Shown here: piece by piece, positions 38,979-48,543 of the stretch
How the letters are laid out: each line of letters opens with the position of its first letter
How positions within the stretch are numbered: position 1 is the stretch's first letter
Assembly: GCA_000690595.2 (NCBI GenBank)
Contig: JHUT02000008.1
Location: 62,001 to 126,000, forward strand
Direction of reading: 5' to 3'
Origin: Natrinema mahii
GTDB taxonomy: Archaea; Halobacteriota; Halobacteria; Halobacteriales; Natrialbaceae
Length of the DNA stretch: 64,000 bases
Made by a program: the position numbers and the translations under genes
Notes under the pieces: model-generated
What the model was told of the DNA's origin: nothing
The model's input: only the letters and a program-made list of their open reading frames with translations
The model's database searches: none

Positions 38979-39207
38979 TCGGCGAATCTGCGTCGCGCTC
39001 GAGCCAGCCGCGGGCGTCGGTCCGAACGAAGCGGCCCGGCGACCGCAACTCTCAGGGGTTGCAATCGCACGGGTACGGTTTTCCGTCAAGGCGTGGCCGA
39101 GTCCGATACGGGTTCGATGACGCGACTCGCCGATCACCGCCGCTCGAGGCAGGACCGCGACGGAACCGCTACGGACGAGCTGCGTCCGGCTCGGAGAGGA
39201 CCGACCC

Positions 39208-40617
39208 GTGGGTGACGGATCGCAGTCGCGCGGTCGCGTCCGTTCGGGGGTCGCCCGTGTTCGAGCGGGGGTCACGCGGGCCCGACTCCGCGCCTTCTTC
39301 GCCGTGTTGCTCCTCGCCTCGGCGGCCGTCGTCGCCGGCGCGGCGTGGGGAAGCCTCTCGACGGCGTCCGCCGACGCCGTCCCGGAGGCCCCGCCGACGG
39401 CGAATCACACGATCGTCACCGAGTCGGGACGGGCGGGGACGATCACCGCCTACGCGCCCGACGGCGAGGTCGTCTATTACAACAATTCGCGGACGAAGTA
39501 CTTCGACGTCGACCCCGTCGCGGGCGATCCCCTGACGGTCGAGTACACCGCGACCGACACGATCCATACGGCCGGGCCGACCTGCGGCGACCCGCCGTGT
39601 GCCCGCAACGTCATCGAGCGCGCGAACCTCACCACCGGCGAGGTCGAGGTCGTCTACGAACGCTACGATCACAAGGAAAACGCCGGCGAGTGGCACGACG
39701 CCGACCGCATCGACGAGGAGCACGTCGTCGTCGCCGACATCATCGCGGATCAGGTCTTCGTCGTCGACACGGAGACGGAAATCGTCGAGTGGCTCTGGGA
39801 CGCCCAGAGCGCGTTCGACCTCGAGAGCGGCCACGCCTACCCCACCGACTGGACCCACATCAACGACGTCGAGTACATCGAGAGCGGCGAGATGGCAGGC
39901 CGCATCATGGTCAGCGTCCGCAATCAGGATCAGGTCGTCTTCCTCGATCGGGAGGAGGGCCTGCTCGAGGACTGGACGCTGGGCAGCGAGAACGAGTACG
40001 ACGTCCTCCACGAGCAGCACAACCCCGACTACATCCCCGAGCGCCGGGGCGGCCCCGCGATCGTCGTCGCCGACTCGGAGAACGGCCGCGTCCAGGAGTT
40101 CCAGCGCGAGGACGGCGAGTGGACCCGGACCTGGCAGTGGGAAGATGACCGGATCCAGTGGCCCCGCGACGCCGACCGACTGCCCAACGGCAACACGCTG
40201 ATCACCGATACCCACGGCAACCGCGTGCTGGAAGTCAACGAGAGCGGCGCGATCGTCTGGCAGGTCGACTCGACGCTTCCCTACGACGCCGAACGCCTCG
40301 AGACGGGCGACGAGAGCGCGGGCGGCCACAGCGCCCGGTCGCTCGGCCTCGAGTCGCGGACGGTCGCCGCCGACGGGAACGAGGGGGCCGGGTTCCGGCC
40401 GATCGAGTTCGTCGGCGGCGTCGTCGAGTCGGTTCTCCCCCATCGAGTCTACAACGCCGCGATCTTCGTCGCCCCGGTCTGGGTCGGTAAGACCGAGGCC
40501 GTCGCCATCGCCGGCGGCGTCCTGACGGGGTCGTGCTGGGCCGTCCTCGAGGCCCGGTGGCGACTCCGCGACGCCGGTATCGGGTTCAGGTCCCCCGTCG
40601 CTCGCGACCGCGAGTGA
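39208..40617 (+). CDS. Arylsulfotransferase-like (ASST) membrane-anchored beta-propeller
   Basis: The 469-residue protein starts at GTG 39208. An N-terminal anchor (FFAVLLLASAAVVAGAAWGS) puts the propeller outside. Blade sequences resemble the ASST family: ITAYAPDGEVVYYNNSRTKY, TDWTHINDVEYIESGEMAGR and DADRLPNGNTLITDTHGNRV. A second hydrophobic segment (VAIAGGVLTGSCWAVLEARW) lies near the C-terminus. Haloarchaeal members are annotated as aryl sulfotransferase-like, but transfer activity is unproven. LHEQHNPDYIPE holds candidate catalytic His residues. Confidence 0.82.
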   Translation: MGDGSQSRGRVRSGVARVRAGVTRARLRAFFAVLLLASAAVVAGAAWGSLSTASADAVPEAPPTANHTIVTESGRAGTITAYAPDGEVVYYNNSRTKYFDVDPVAGDPLTVEYTATDTIHTAGPTCGDPPCARNVIERANLTTGEVEVVYERYDHKENAGEWHDADRIDEEHVVVADIIADQVFVVDTETEIVEWLWDAQSAFDLESGHAYPTDWTHINDVEYIESGEMAGRIMVSVRNQDQVVFLDREEGLLEDWTLGSENEYDVLHEQHNPDYIPERRGGPAIVVADSENGRVQEFQREDGEWTRTWQWEDDRIQWPRDADRLPNGNTLITDTHGNRVLEVNESGAIVWQVDSTLPYDAERLETGDESAGGHSARSLGLESRTVAADGNEGAGFRPIEFVGGVVESVLPHRVYNAAIFVAPVWVGKTEAVAIAGGVLTGSCWAVLEARWRLRDAGIGFRSPVARDRE

Positions 40618-40629
40618 CCGTCGCGGCTA

Positions 40630-41010
40630 TCAGCGGCGGCCGTCGCCGTCGGCCCGACTCGCGCGCCCGACCTCGGATCGGCTCTCGACGCCGCTCGAGC
40701 GCGAGACGCCGCGCCGGAGCGGCAGTCGCGTCCAGAGGACGCGGCCGGTGATCGCACAGAGCGCGGTGGCAACCAGTAGCGAGCAGAAGTACCACGGCTT
40801 GGACTGGACCACCGCGAGCCCCCGCGTGGACGCGGGCACGACACCGATCGCCAGCAGGTAGAACCCGGTGAGGGCGGCGAGCGACGACCGGTGGTGGCCG
40901 TGCCAGTAGAGTATCCCGACGAGAACGCCGGCGAGCAGCCCGAGTTGGCCCGAATGCAGTTCCGGGATCGTGCTGAAGATCGACGAGAGGACGTTCGCAA
41001 CGGTCGCCAT
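40630..41010 (-). CDS. Small membrane protein, unknown function
   Basis: The 126-residue protein has about four hydrophobic segments: GQLGLLAGVLVGILYWHGH, LAALTGFYLLAIGVVP, WYFCSLLVATALCAITGRVL. A hydrophilic Arg/Ser-rich tail follows. It converges with the ASST-like gene, with 12 bp between the stops. The family is not recognised. Confidence 0.65.
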   Translation of the reverse strand: MATVANVLSSIFSTIPELHSGQLGLLAGVLVGILYWHGHHRSSLAALTGFYLLAIGVVPASTRGLAVVQSKPWYFCSLLVATALCAITGRVLWTRLPLRRGVSRSSGVESRSEVGRASRADGDGRR

Positions 41011-41088
41011 AGGTGCCCGTTCTCGAGCGGGGGACTATGCGTTTGCCTGCACGTCGACAGCCACTATGACACCCCGCTCGCGGCTCGC

Positions 41089-41814
41089 CTACGCGACCCG
41101 GCCGCCGGTCAGCCGAACGACGCCGAACAGGTGGGTTTCGTCCGCGACGGCCGCTGCCCGTTCCCGGAGTCGGGCGTGGGCGGCGGCGATCTTCGCGTCG
41201 AGTCGCAGATGGGGCGGATCGTCGTAGCGCAGCCGCGTCGTCGGCGGGGTCGAGAGGACGACGATCGCCCGGAAGACGGCGTTGACCGGCGGCGCGTACC
41301 ACTCGTCGCTCCGGGCCGCGTTCGCGAGGACGACGTGCCCCCCGGCACCGACCAGGTCACACCAGTCGTCGACCGCGCCCGCGGGGTCGGCGAGCATCCC
41401 GACGACGAACGTAGCGAGGACGGCGTCGACGCCATCGGCCACGACGCCCCCTCCGTCCGCACCCCCGTCGCCGTTCGCGACCGACCGCGCCGCCTCGAGC
41501 CCGACCGGCGGCTCGGTCGCGTCCCCCTGCAGGACGTGGACGTTGTCGTAGTCGGCGGTCGCGGCCCGGGCCCGCTCGAGGACCGGCCGGGTGAAATCGA
41601 TCCCGATCACGGTCCCCTCGGGACCGACCTGCTCGCGCAGATAGGGGAGGTTCGCGCCGGTGCCACAGCCCATCTCGACGACGGTGTCGCCGGGCTCGAG
41701 GCGGCAGGCGGCGGCCGCCCGTCGCCGGAGGCGGGCGATGCCCGGCGTCTCGCGCGCGATCAGGTCGTAGAGGCTGGCCCAGCGGCCGTAGAACTCCCGT
41801 GCGGATTCGGTCAT
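41089..41814 (-). CDS. Class I SAM-dependent methyltransferase (UbiE/COQ5-like)
   Basis: The 241-residue protein has motif I GDTVVEMGCGTGANLPYLRE and the ribose-binding acid in GTVIGIDFTRPVLERARA. It continues with VHVLQGDATEPPVGLE. The N-terminus (FYGRWASLYDLIARETPGIA) is typical of the UbiE-like group. Its start is 9 bp from the ThiR stop, so it is probably cotranscribed with thiR. The substrate could be a quinone, lipid or small metabolite. Confidence 0.85.
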   Translation of the reverse strand: MTESAREFYGRWASLYDLIARETPGIARLRRRAAAACRLEPGDTVVEMGCGTGANLPYLREQVGPEGTVIGIDFTRPVLERARAATADYDNVHVLQGDATEPPVGLEAARSVANGDGGADGGGVVADGVDAVLATFVVGMLADPAGAVDDWCDLVGAGGHVVLANAARSDEWYAPPVNAVFRAIVVLSTPPTTRLRYDDPPHLRLDAKIAAAHARLRERAAAVADETHLFGVVRLTGGRVA

Positions 41815-41823
41815 CGCGGCGGC

Positions 41824-42723
41824 TCAGACCAGCGATCGGATCGTGTCCGCGACCGACTCCGCGTCCGATCCGAGGACGTAGATCAGCGGCTCGATCCCCA
41901 TCCCGCCGGTCTGATAGAGGACGGTCGCTTCGGGTTCCTCCTCGATCGCCGCGCCGACGCTCGAGGCGACGTCGCCAGATTCGTCGAACTCGGCGGCAAC
42001 GTGGCCCCGCTGGGCCAGCTCGTCGATCAGTTCCGGATCGTAGGTGACGTTGATCCCGGCCGCGACGTCGGCCCCGTGGCGGCGGGCAGCAAGCAGCACG
42101 CGGGCGACGTGTTCGGAGACGCCGAACTCGGGGTCGGCGGGGACGGTCGCCCGCCCCTTCACGTCGAAGATCCGGCCCGGGACGCCGGCCACGTCGTCGA
42201 CCCCCTCGGCGTCGGGCGTGCAGGCGACGAGGTTCGAGCCGACCGCGGGGATCAGCCCGGTAAAGCCGCTCGTCGTCTCGAGGACCCGCAGCCCCCGGCG
42301 CAGCGAGGAGAGGACTCGCTCGCTCGAGCGCAGGTCGCTCTCGGGGTCGTGGACCCGAAAGCTCGAGCCGTGGTCGGCCAGTGCCGGGACGGCTTCCTCG
42401 TGGAGCTGTGCGAGGAGGTCGCCGCCGCTTTCCAGTTCGCGGATCAGGACCTCGAGTTCGATCAGGGCCTGAACGGGCGAGATCTCGCCGCCGGCCAGGC
42501 CGCTGCCGAGTTCGTCGACGAGGGACTGGACGCGGTCGTCGTCCGCGATGCGGTCGTTGACGGTCACGTCGCCGTGGGCGTACTTCGAGACGGCGCTCTG
42601 GCTGATGCCGAGGACCTCGGCCACCTCGCTCTGGGTGAGTCCGCGGTCGCGGAGATCGCCGGCAAGCAGCGAGCGGACGGTGGGCAGGAACTCGTCCACG
42701 ACGATTTCTTCGACGAATTGCAT
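41824..42723 (-). CDS. thiR: ThiR-type transcription regulator: XRE HTH fused to ThiN domain
   Basis: The 299-residue protein has an N-terminal HTH (GLTQSEVAEVLGISQSAVSK, continuing YAHGDVTV). A linker of about 70 residues leads to a ThiN (thiamine-phosphate synthase-like) domain with LIPAVGSNLVACTPDAEGVD, then VPGRIFDVKGRATVPADPEF and VLYQTGGMGIEPLIYVLG. The HTH-ThiN fusion is known as the archaeal thiamine regulator ThiR, which senses thiamine phosphates through ThiN. No ThiD domain is attached, which separates it from the bifunctional ThiD-ThiN enzyme. A likely target is thi4 at 36775, whose start carries a palindrome. Confidence 0.88.
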   Translation of the reverse strand: MQFVEEIVVDEFLPTVRSLLAGDLRDRGLTQSEVAEVLGISQSAVSKYAHGDVTVNDRIADDDRVQSLVDELGSGLAGGEISPVQALIELEVLIRELESGGDLLAQLHEEAVPALADHGSSFRVHDPESDLRSSERVLSSLRRGLRVLETTSGFTGLIPAVGSNLVACTPDAEGVDDVAGVPGRIFDVKGRATVPADPEFGVSEHVARVLLAARRHGADVAAGINVTYDPELIDELAQRGHVAAEFDESGDVASSVGAAIEEEPEATVLYQTGGMGIEPLIYVLGSDAESVADTIRSLV

Positions 42724-42790
42724 TCGTTGCTCGAGGCTAGAACGGGCGCGGGGATAACTTATGGGTCCTGCGGGACGGTCGTTCCGTCGG

Positions 42791-43396
42791 TCAGAACAGG
42801 ACCGGGACGAGCATCGCCGCGAACTCGTAGTCGAAGACGTGGTTGAGCAGGACGTAGGTGACGACCCCGAGGAACAGGCTCAGGATCCACGCGGCGGCGG
42901 CGATCCGCCCGATCCGGGCGTGGGCCGTCCGCCGGAGTTCCGCGGGCGTGTGGGTCAGCCCGAGGATCAGCGCGTAGAGGACCACGGGGACGGACACGAT
43001 CGAGAGGATGATATGGATCGCGAGCATGATGAGGTACGCGTAGTAGACCGGGTCGGGACCGACGAACTCCTTGGTCCCGCCGCCGCCGACCTTGAGCAGG
43101 TAGACGACCAGAAAGCCCAGGATCAGGACGAATCCCGAGACCATCGCCAGTCGGTGTTTCTCGACCTCGCCGTTGCGGATCCAGTACCAGCCGAGCGTCA
43201 ACACGACCGTCGCGGTGGTGTTGATACCCGCGATGAGATGCGAGAGCAGGTTGACCTGCTCGTTCGTCAGGTCGGGGTAGATCGGCACGTCCAGCAGGAA
43301 GGTACCGAGTACCAGCGCGTAGCCGACGATGGTCAGGAGGATCGTCGCGCCCTTCGGCCGCTCCCGGAGTCGCCGTCTCGCGTCAGCGGTTGCCAT
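42791..43396 (-). CDS. DUF420 membrane protein
   Basis: The 201-residue protein has five to six membrane segments. His residues in the helices are HLIAGINTTATVVLTLGWYW, VEKHRLAMVSGFVLILGFLV, and AYLIMLAIHIILSIVSVPVV. These conserved His positions and the length identify DUF420, a family often near cytochrome oxidase genes and suspected in heme or copper handling. No oxidase gene lies beside it here. ctaAB is 29 kb away in this window. Confidence 0.85.
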   Translation of the reverse strand: MATADARRRLRERPKGATILLTIVGYALVLGTFLLDVPIYPDLTNEQVNLLSHLIAGINTTATVVLTLGWYWIRNGEVEKHRLAMVSGFVLILGFLVVYLLKVGGGGTKEFVGPDPVYYAYLIMLAIHIILSIVSVPVVLYALILGLTHTPAELRRTAHARIGRIAAAAWILSLFLGVVTYVLLNHVFDYEFAAMLVPVLF

Positions 43397-43525
43397 TGGC
43401 GGACGTTAGGAACACCACCCTTTCACCCTTGCTGTTCCAGCATACCGCGTCCGGAACGCAACGCCGGCCACTCGAGTCGGCCGAGTCGTCTCTCGCCCGT
43501 CTACTCGTCCGCCGTCGCACCGGTT

Positions 43526-43723
43526 TCAGTCCCGCACGAACGGCAGCCGGTTGCGCCGCTCGCGGACCAGCGGTCGCAGTTCGAACCGGGAGCGCTCGGT
43601 GTCGACGACGTGCTCGCCGGCGATGCCGTCCGGAGTCGCGCCGGCGATGACGTCGGCCTCGACCGCCTGGCCTCGCCACTCGAGCGGCCGGGGGCCGGTG
43701 TCGTGGGCGCGAAGAAAGGACAC
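43526..43723 (-). CDS. Possible small haloarchaeal protein
   Basis: The 65-residue frame from GTG 43721-43723 reads SFLRAHDTGPRPLEWRGQAV, then EADVIAGATPDGIAGEHVVD. It lies 34 bp downstream of the HalOD1 gene on the same strand and could be cotranscribed. It is less acidic than its neighbours and the family is not recognised. The rest of the 43397-43525 gap shows nothing. Confidence 0.4.
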   Translation of the reverse strand: MSFLRAHDTGPRPLEWRGQAVEADVIAGATPDGIAGEHVVDTERSRFELRPLVRERRNRLPFVRD

Positions 43724-43757
43724 GGTTCCGAGACGGAGCGCAGGACCCGACGGCCGT

Positions 43758-44051
43758 TCAGTCGGCCGGCTCGGTCGGCTCCTCGAGCGCGACCCGACCG
43801 TCCCGATCGACGGTCACGTCGTAGCCACAGAACCGAAACGAGACGGTGCCGCTCGGTCGGTCCGTGCCGTCCGACCGGGCAGCGAAGAGCCCGTCGAGCG
43901 CCGTCGGATCGACGACGGCGTGTAGCGGTTCGTACGCCGGCGGGGCGAGCCCCTCCGGTGTGACGCTTTCGGCCTCGGCGACGGCTTCGATCACCGCCTG
44001 ACTCGGCGGCCGGTTCGACGGTTCGCCAACGGGATCGCCACCCTCCACCAT
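43758..44051 (-). CDS. HalOD1 output-domain protein
   Basis: The 97-residue protein is a single HalOD1 domain. It contains SQAVIEAVAEAESVTPEGLA, PLHAVVDPTALDGLF, and the strand pair GTVSFRFCGYDVTVDRDGRV. This domain is found only in haloarchaea, attached to or encoded near response regulators, and is thought to be a signalling output module. No receiver gene is adjacent. Confidence 0.83.
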   Translation of the reverse strand: MVEGGDPVGEPSNRPPSQAVIEAVAEAESVTPEGLAPPAYEPLHAVVDPTALDGLFAARSDGTDRPSGTVSFRFCGYDVTVDRDGRVALEEPTEPAD

Positions 44052-44157
44052 CGTGTTCGGAGCTTTCCATGCCGGTAGAATAAAACTACCTCTCGACCGC
44101 CGGACCGCTCACTCACTGCGGCCGACCACCGGGCGGCCGACCGTCACCGCTTCCCCG

Positions 44158-46845
44158 TCACTCGATGCGGATCGCGGGTTTGCCCGGCCGGGCCTTGGCC
44201 GCGAGGTCGTCGTCGGCGTCGGCCTGTCGGACGGCGACGGTCGCGCCGAACTCGTCGGTGACGAGCCAGTCGGCACGCTCGAGGACGGCCAGTTCGCGGT
44301 CGGCCGGCAGCACGTCCTCGCCGTCCCCGCCGTCGCGGCCGGTGAGTCGACCGACAAATGCGGCGACTCGTTCGCGGTCGGCGGCGATCTCGAGCGCGCC
44401 GTGATCGAAGAGCCGGTCGACGATTTCGTCGACGTTGATCCCGTCGCCGGCGGCGTCGGCGACCAGTTCGGCGGCCCGGTACTTCCAGTCGGCGGCGACG
44501 ACCAGTTCGATCCGCTCGGGTTCGTCGATGTCGGCGACGTCGACGATGTCCCGGACGTCCTCGAGGGTGCGATCGACGAGCCGGCGCTCGCGCTGGTAGG
44601 CCGCGACGTCGCCCTCGGGCTCGGGCCAGTCGGCCTCGACGACCAGTCCCTCGCCGCGGAGCTTGTTCCAGCACTCCTCGCCGAGGTGGGGGGCCATCGG
44701 CGCGATCAGCGCGGCCAGTGTCAACAGGCCGCGCCGGTGGACCTCGCCGTGGGGGCGGTCGTACTCGCGGTACCGGCGCAGCAGTCGGGCGAGTTCCCGG
44801 ATCTCCGTCGCCGCGCGGTGGAAGCGAAAGCGCTCGTACTCCTCGGTGGCCGCCGCGATGGTGCGGTCGATCTCCCGGGCCACGTAGTCGTCGTGGGCCC
44901 GGCGCTCGAGGCGGGCGTCGCCCTCGTCGACGAAGTCCGCCGCCATCCCGTAGAGGGTCTGCTGGAGGTCGTAGGCCCCGCGGACGTTGTTGGCGGTCCA
45001 CTCGAAGTCCTGTTCGGGGTGGGCCGCCGAGAGGACGAACAGCCGGGTCGTCTCCGCGCCGTACTCCTCGGGCGTGACGACGTTGCCCTTCGAACTGGAC
45101 ATCTGCTCGCCGTCGTACAGCACCGTCCCCTGGCTCTTGAGTTCTCGAATCGGCTCGCGCCGCTCGAGCAGCCCGAGATCGGCAAGCGCCTTCGTGAAGA
45201 AGCGGGTATAGAGCAGGTGCAAGGCGGCGTGTTCGTCGCCACCGACGTAGACGTCGACCGGCATCCAGTCGTCGGCGCGGTCGGCGTCAAACGGCGCGTC
45301 CCCGAGGTCGGGCGAGAGAAAGCGCAGGTAGTACCACGAGGAGTCGACGAAGGTGTCCATCGTGTCCGTCTCGCGTTCGGCCGGCGCGCCGCAGTCCGGA
45401 CAGGTCGTCTGCTTCCACTCCTCGGCGGCGTCCAACGGGTTGCCGGTCGTCCGGACGAACTCGGGGAGTTCGACCGGCAGGTCGTCCTCGGGCACGGGGA
45501 CCGCCCCGCAGTCGTCGCAGTGGACGATCGGGATCGGCGTCCCCCAGTAGCGCTGCCGGGAGAGCAGCCAGTCCCGCAGCCGGTAGGTGACGTCGGCCTC
45601 GAGGGCGTCGGTCTCCGCCACGATCCGCTCGCGGGCGCGCTGGCTCTCGATGTCGTCGTACTCGCCGCTTCCCTCGAGGACGCCCTCGCCGGTGTAGGCC
45701 GCCGTTTCGACGTCGATGTCGTCGTCCGCGGGTCGGATCACGCGCTCGATCGGCAGGTCGTGTTCGCCGGCGAAGGCGTGGTCGCGCTCGTTGTGGGCGG
45801 GGACGCCCATCACGGCCCCGGTCCCGACGTCCTCGAGGACGTAGCCGGCGACGTAGACCGGCAGTTCCGCGCCGGTCAGGGGGTGGACGGCGGTCGCGTC
45901 GGTCTCGACGCCCTCGAACCCGACCTCGTCGGGGTCCCGGTCGCGGACGGTCTCGACGTAGTCGGCGACGGCGGCGTCGTCTTCGGCCAGTTCCCGGGCG
46001 AGGTCGTGGCCGGGCGAGACCGCGAGGTAGGTCGCGCCGTGGATCGTTTCGGGGCGGGTGCTGAACACGTCGACGGTGCCGGCGTCACTATCGTCTCCGC
46101 GGTCGTCGTCGCTGTCCCCGTCGCGGGACACGTCGAACGTGATCCGGGCCCCTTCCTGTCGGCCGATCCAGTTGCGCTGGATCTCGCGGACACCCTCGGG
46201 CCAGCCCTCGAGGTCCTCGAGCCCCTCGGACAGCTCCTCGGCGTAGTCGGTGATCGTGAAGAACCACTGGTCGAGTTCCCGCCGGCCAACGGGTGTCTCA
46301 CAGCGCCAGCAGACGCGGTCGCCGTCAGTTTCGCTGACCTGCGCGTCGGCCAGCACCGTCTCGCAGTCGGGACACCAGTTGACCGTCGCTGCCTCGTACT
46401 CGACGAGGCCCGCCTCGTAGAAGCGTTCGAACAGCCACTGGTTCCACCGGTAGTACTCCGGCTCGCAGGTGGTGATCTCGCGCGACCAGTCGTAGCCAAA
46501 GCCCATCGTCTCGAGTTCCTCGCGCATGCGCCGGATGCAGGCCTCGGTCCACGAGCGGGGGTCGGTCTTGCGCTCGAAGGCGGCGTTCTCCGCGGGGAGA
46601 CCGAACGCGTCCCACCCCATCGGGTGGAGGACGTCGTCGCCGCACATTCGACGGTAGCGGGCGTAGGCGTCCGTGATCGCGTAGTTGCGGACGTGACCCA
46701 TGTGAAGGGTGCCCGACGTGTAGGGGAACATCCCGAGGACGTACGTCGGGTCGACGGCGTCGTCGTCGAGTTCGTAGACGTCGTCGCGTTCCCAGACGTA
46801 CTGCCAGAACTCCTGTACCTGCGCGTGATCGTAGTGACTCGTCAT
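44158..46845 (-). CDS. leuS: Leucyl-tRNA synthetase, bacterial type
   Basis: The 895-residue enzyme is read from ATG 46843-46845 (MTSHYDHAQVQEFW); the longer frame lacks family sequence. Class I motifs are YTSGTLHMGHVRNY (HIGH type, residues 48-51) and EQMSSSKGNVVTPEEYGAE (KMSKS type). MGWDAFGLPAENAA and the zinc-binding NWCPDCETVLADAQV are of bacterial LeuRS type. So is the CP1 editing domain (FSTRPETIHGATYLAVSPGH, GTGAVMGVPAHNERDHAFAG). It charges tRNA-Leu and edits misacylated products. A bacterial-type LeuRS is known in haloarchaea and indicates ancient transfer. An acidic insertion (DGDSDDDRGDDSDAG) lies at the CP1 border. Confidence 0.96.
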   Translation of the reverse strand: MTSHYDHAQVQEFWQYVWERDDVYELDDDAVDPTYVLGMFPYTSGTLHMGHVRNYAITDAYARYRRMCGDDVLHPMGWDAFGLPAENAAFERKTDPRSWTEACIRRMREELETMGFGYDWSREITTCEPEYYRWNQWLFERFYEAGLVEYEAATVNWCPDCETVLADAQVSETDGDRVCWRCETPVGRRELDQWFFTITDYAEELSEGLEDLEGWPEGVREIQRNWIGRQEGARITFDVSRDGDSDDDRGDDSDAGTVDVFSTRPETIHGATYLAVSPGHDLARELAEDDAAVADYVETVRDRDPDEVGFEGVETDATAVHPLTGAELPVYVAGYVLEDVGTGAVMGVPAHNERDHAFAGEHDLPIERVIRPADDDIDVETAAYTGEGVLEGSGEYDDIESQRARERIVAETDALEADVTYRLRDWLLSRQRYWGTPIPIVHCDDCGAVPVPEDDLPVELPEFVRTTGNPLDAAEEWKQTTCPDCGAPAERETDTMDTFVDSSWYYLRFLSPDLGDAPFDADRADDWMPVDVYVGGDEHAALHLLYTRFFTKALADLGLLERREPIRELKSQGTVLYDGEQMSSSKGNVVTPEEYGAETTRLFVLSAAHPEQDFEWTANNVRGAYDLQQTLYGMAADFVDEGDARLERRAHDDYVAREIDRTIAAATEEYERFRFHRAATEIRELARLLRRYREYDRPHGEVHRRGLLTLAALIAPMAPHLGEECWNKLRGEGLVVEADWPEPEGDVAAYQRERRLVDRTLEDVRDIVDVADIDEPERIELVVAADWKYRAAELVADAAGDGINVDEIVDRLFDHGALEIAADRERVAAFVGRLTGRDGGDGEDVLPADRELAVLERADWLVTDEFGATVAVRQADADDDLAAKARPGKPAIRIE

Positions 46846-47014
46846 GATCGGCGGGATCCGTTGCCTCCCACTGGGTGGGCCGCCCATATCATTGTTCGGC
46901 CCCGCAGTCGCCGTTCGATCCCCGGCGGTCGCCGTTCCGATCGCGGCCGGCCCGGCCGGCGCTCCATTCCTATCGAGCGGACCGTTTATCACGGTCTGTG
47001 AGAGACGTCGGGCC

Positions 47015-48424
47015 ATGACAGCGGGGGAGCACGCGGAGCGGCGGGACCGAGCGGCGCCGTCGACGACCGACAGGCGGACGGTTCTCCGGACGGCTGGGGC
47101 TGGACTGGCCGGGGCGGCGATGTACTCGGCGGCGGCGAGCGCGCGGGCTCGAGCGCGTCAGGCGTCGATTCAGGAGGGGAGCGAGCGCGAGGAGGAAGGG
47201 CCGGTCTCGGGAGAGCCCGACGAGCCGAGTGACGACGAGCGAGTCCGCTGGGCGTTCGACACCGGCCGAGACGTCCGGTCGTCGCCGACGATCGTCGACG
47301 GGACCGCCTACGCCGTCAGCGGGGACGGCGTCCTGTACGCGATCGACGCCGAGTCGGGCGAACGGGAGTGGACGTTCGACACCGGCGTCGTTCGGTCCGG
47401 CGGCGACGTGCTGTATCCGTCGCCGGCGGTCGTCGACGGCACGGTCTACGTCGGCAGTGACGAGGCACAGTCCGTCTACGCGGTCGACGCGGCCTCGGGC
47501 AAGCAGCGCTGGCGGTACGAGACCGGCTCGCGGGTCCTCTCCTCGCCGTCGGTCGTGGACGGTACGGTCTACGTGGGCGGCAACGACGCCACCGTCTACG
47601 CCCTCACCGCCGACGCGGGCGACGAGGTCTGGACGTCCGAGGCCGAGCGGCCGATTTTGGCGTCGCCGACGGTCGTCGACGGGACGGTTTACGTCGGTAG
47701 CTGGGACGGCTCCGTCTACGCCCTGACGGCGGCCGACGGCGACGAAGTCTGGCGGTACGAGGTCACCAGTTCCGTGGTCTCGTCCGCGACGGTGGCCGGG
47801 GGAACCGTCTACGTCGGCGGAGCCGATACCCGGGTCCACGCGATCGACGCGAACGCGGGCGAGGAGCGCTGGACGTTCGACACGGGCGGCGTCGTCGGAT
47901 CGACGCCGACGGTTGCCGACGGCACAGTCTACGTCGGCAGCGACGACGGGACCGTCTACGCGCTCGGCGCGGACTCGGGCGAGACGGTGTGGACCCACGA
48001 GACAGACGGCGAGGTCCGATCGTCCCCGACGATCGCCGGCGATACCGTCCTCGTCGGGAGCGACGACGGGGCCGTCTACGCGCTCGCGGCCGACTCCGGA
48101 AACGAGCGCTGGGCCTACGAGACCGACGATCACGTCGACTCGTCGCCGACGGTCGTCGACGGGACCGTCTACGTCGGCGGCTGGGACGGCTACGTCTACG
48201 CCCTCGAGGCCGGCCGCGAGGGCTCGAGCGACGGGACCCGCGTGCTGTTGGGGACGCTCGGTCACCGCGGCGACCTCGAGTGGGGAACGGGGGCGGACGG
48301 CGGTGGCGGGGGCGGCGGCTCGGACGACGGCCTCCCCGGGTTCGGCGTCGGAGCCGGGATCGCCGGCGTCGGCGGCGCAATGTCGCTGCTCGCGCGGCGA
48401 CTCGAGCGAACGGCCGGCGACTGA
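47015..48424 (+). CDS. Tat-exported PQQ-like beta-propeller protein
   Basis: The 469-residue protein starts at ATG 47015. It has a Tat signal, TDRRTVLRTAGAGLAGAAMY. About eight repeats of roughly 40 residues follow, of the form SSPTVVDGTVYVGSDDGTVY, then ALxADSGxExWxxET. This is the PQQ/BamB-like propeller pattern. A Gly-rich linker (GGGGGGSDDGLPGFG) and a C-terminal hydrophobic segment (GAGIAGVGGAMSLLARR) anchor it to the membrane. It probably acts as a binding scaffold; no PQQ-enzyme residues are evident. It is divergent from leuS. Confidence 0.88.
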   Translation: MTAGEHAERRDRAAPSTTDRRTVLRTAGAGLAGAAMYSAAASARARARQASIQEGSEREEEGPVSGEPDEPSDDERVRWAFDTGRDVRSSPTIVDGTAYAVSGDGVLYAIDAESGEREWTFDTGVVRSGGDVLYPSPAVVDGTVYVGSDEAQSVYAVDAASGKQRWRYETGSRVLSSPSVVDGTVYVGGNDATVYALTADAGDEVWTSEAERPILASPTVVDGTVYVGSWDGSVYALTAADGDEVWRYEVTSSVVSSATVAGGTVYVGGADTRVHAIDANAGEERWTFDTGGVVGSTPTVADGTVYVGSDDGTVYALGADSGETVWTHETDGEVRSSPTIAGDTVLVGSDDGAVYALAADSGNERWAYETDDHVDSSPTVVDGTVYVGGWDGYVYALEAGREGSSDGTRVLLGTLGHRGDLEWGTGADGGGGGGGSDDGLPGFGVGAGIAGVGGAMSLLARRLERTAGD

Positions 48425-48543
48425 GTGTCGCCCGGAGCGCTGGCCCGTCCCGCTCGCTCTCGACCGGACCCGTCCACAGCCGTGACGGTCCGTGCGACCG
48501 ACCGACGCGGAGCCCCTTCTGTCGGGCCGTCGTAGACGCTCGC

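Noticed and set aside
40891-42846. A 651-codon rightward frame across two leftward genes
   Set aside because: It crosses the methyltransferase and thiR genes antisense, both of which have clear motifs. The frame itself is a low-complexity Arg/Asp/Gly shadow.
44053-47001. A 982-codon rightward open frame opposite leuS
   Set aside because: It is the antisense shadow of leuS, produced by GC-rich third positions. It has no family motifs and runs through the leuS start.
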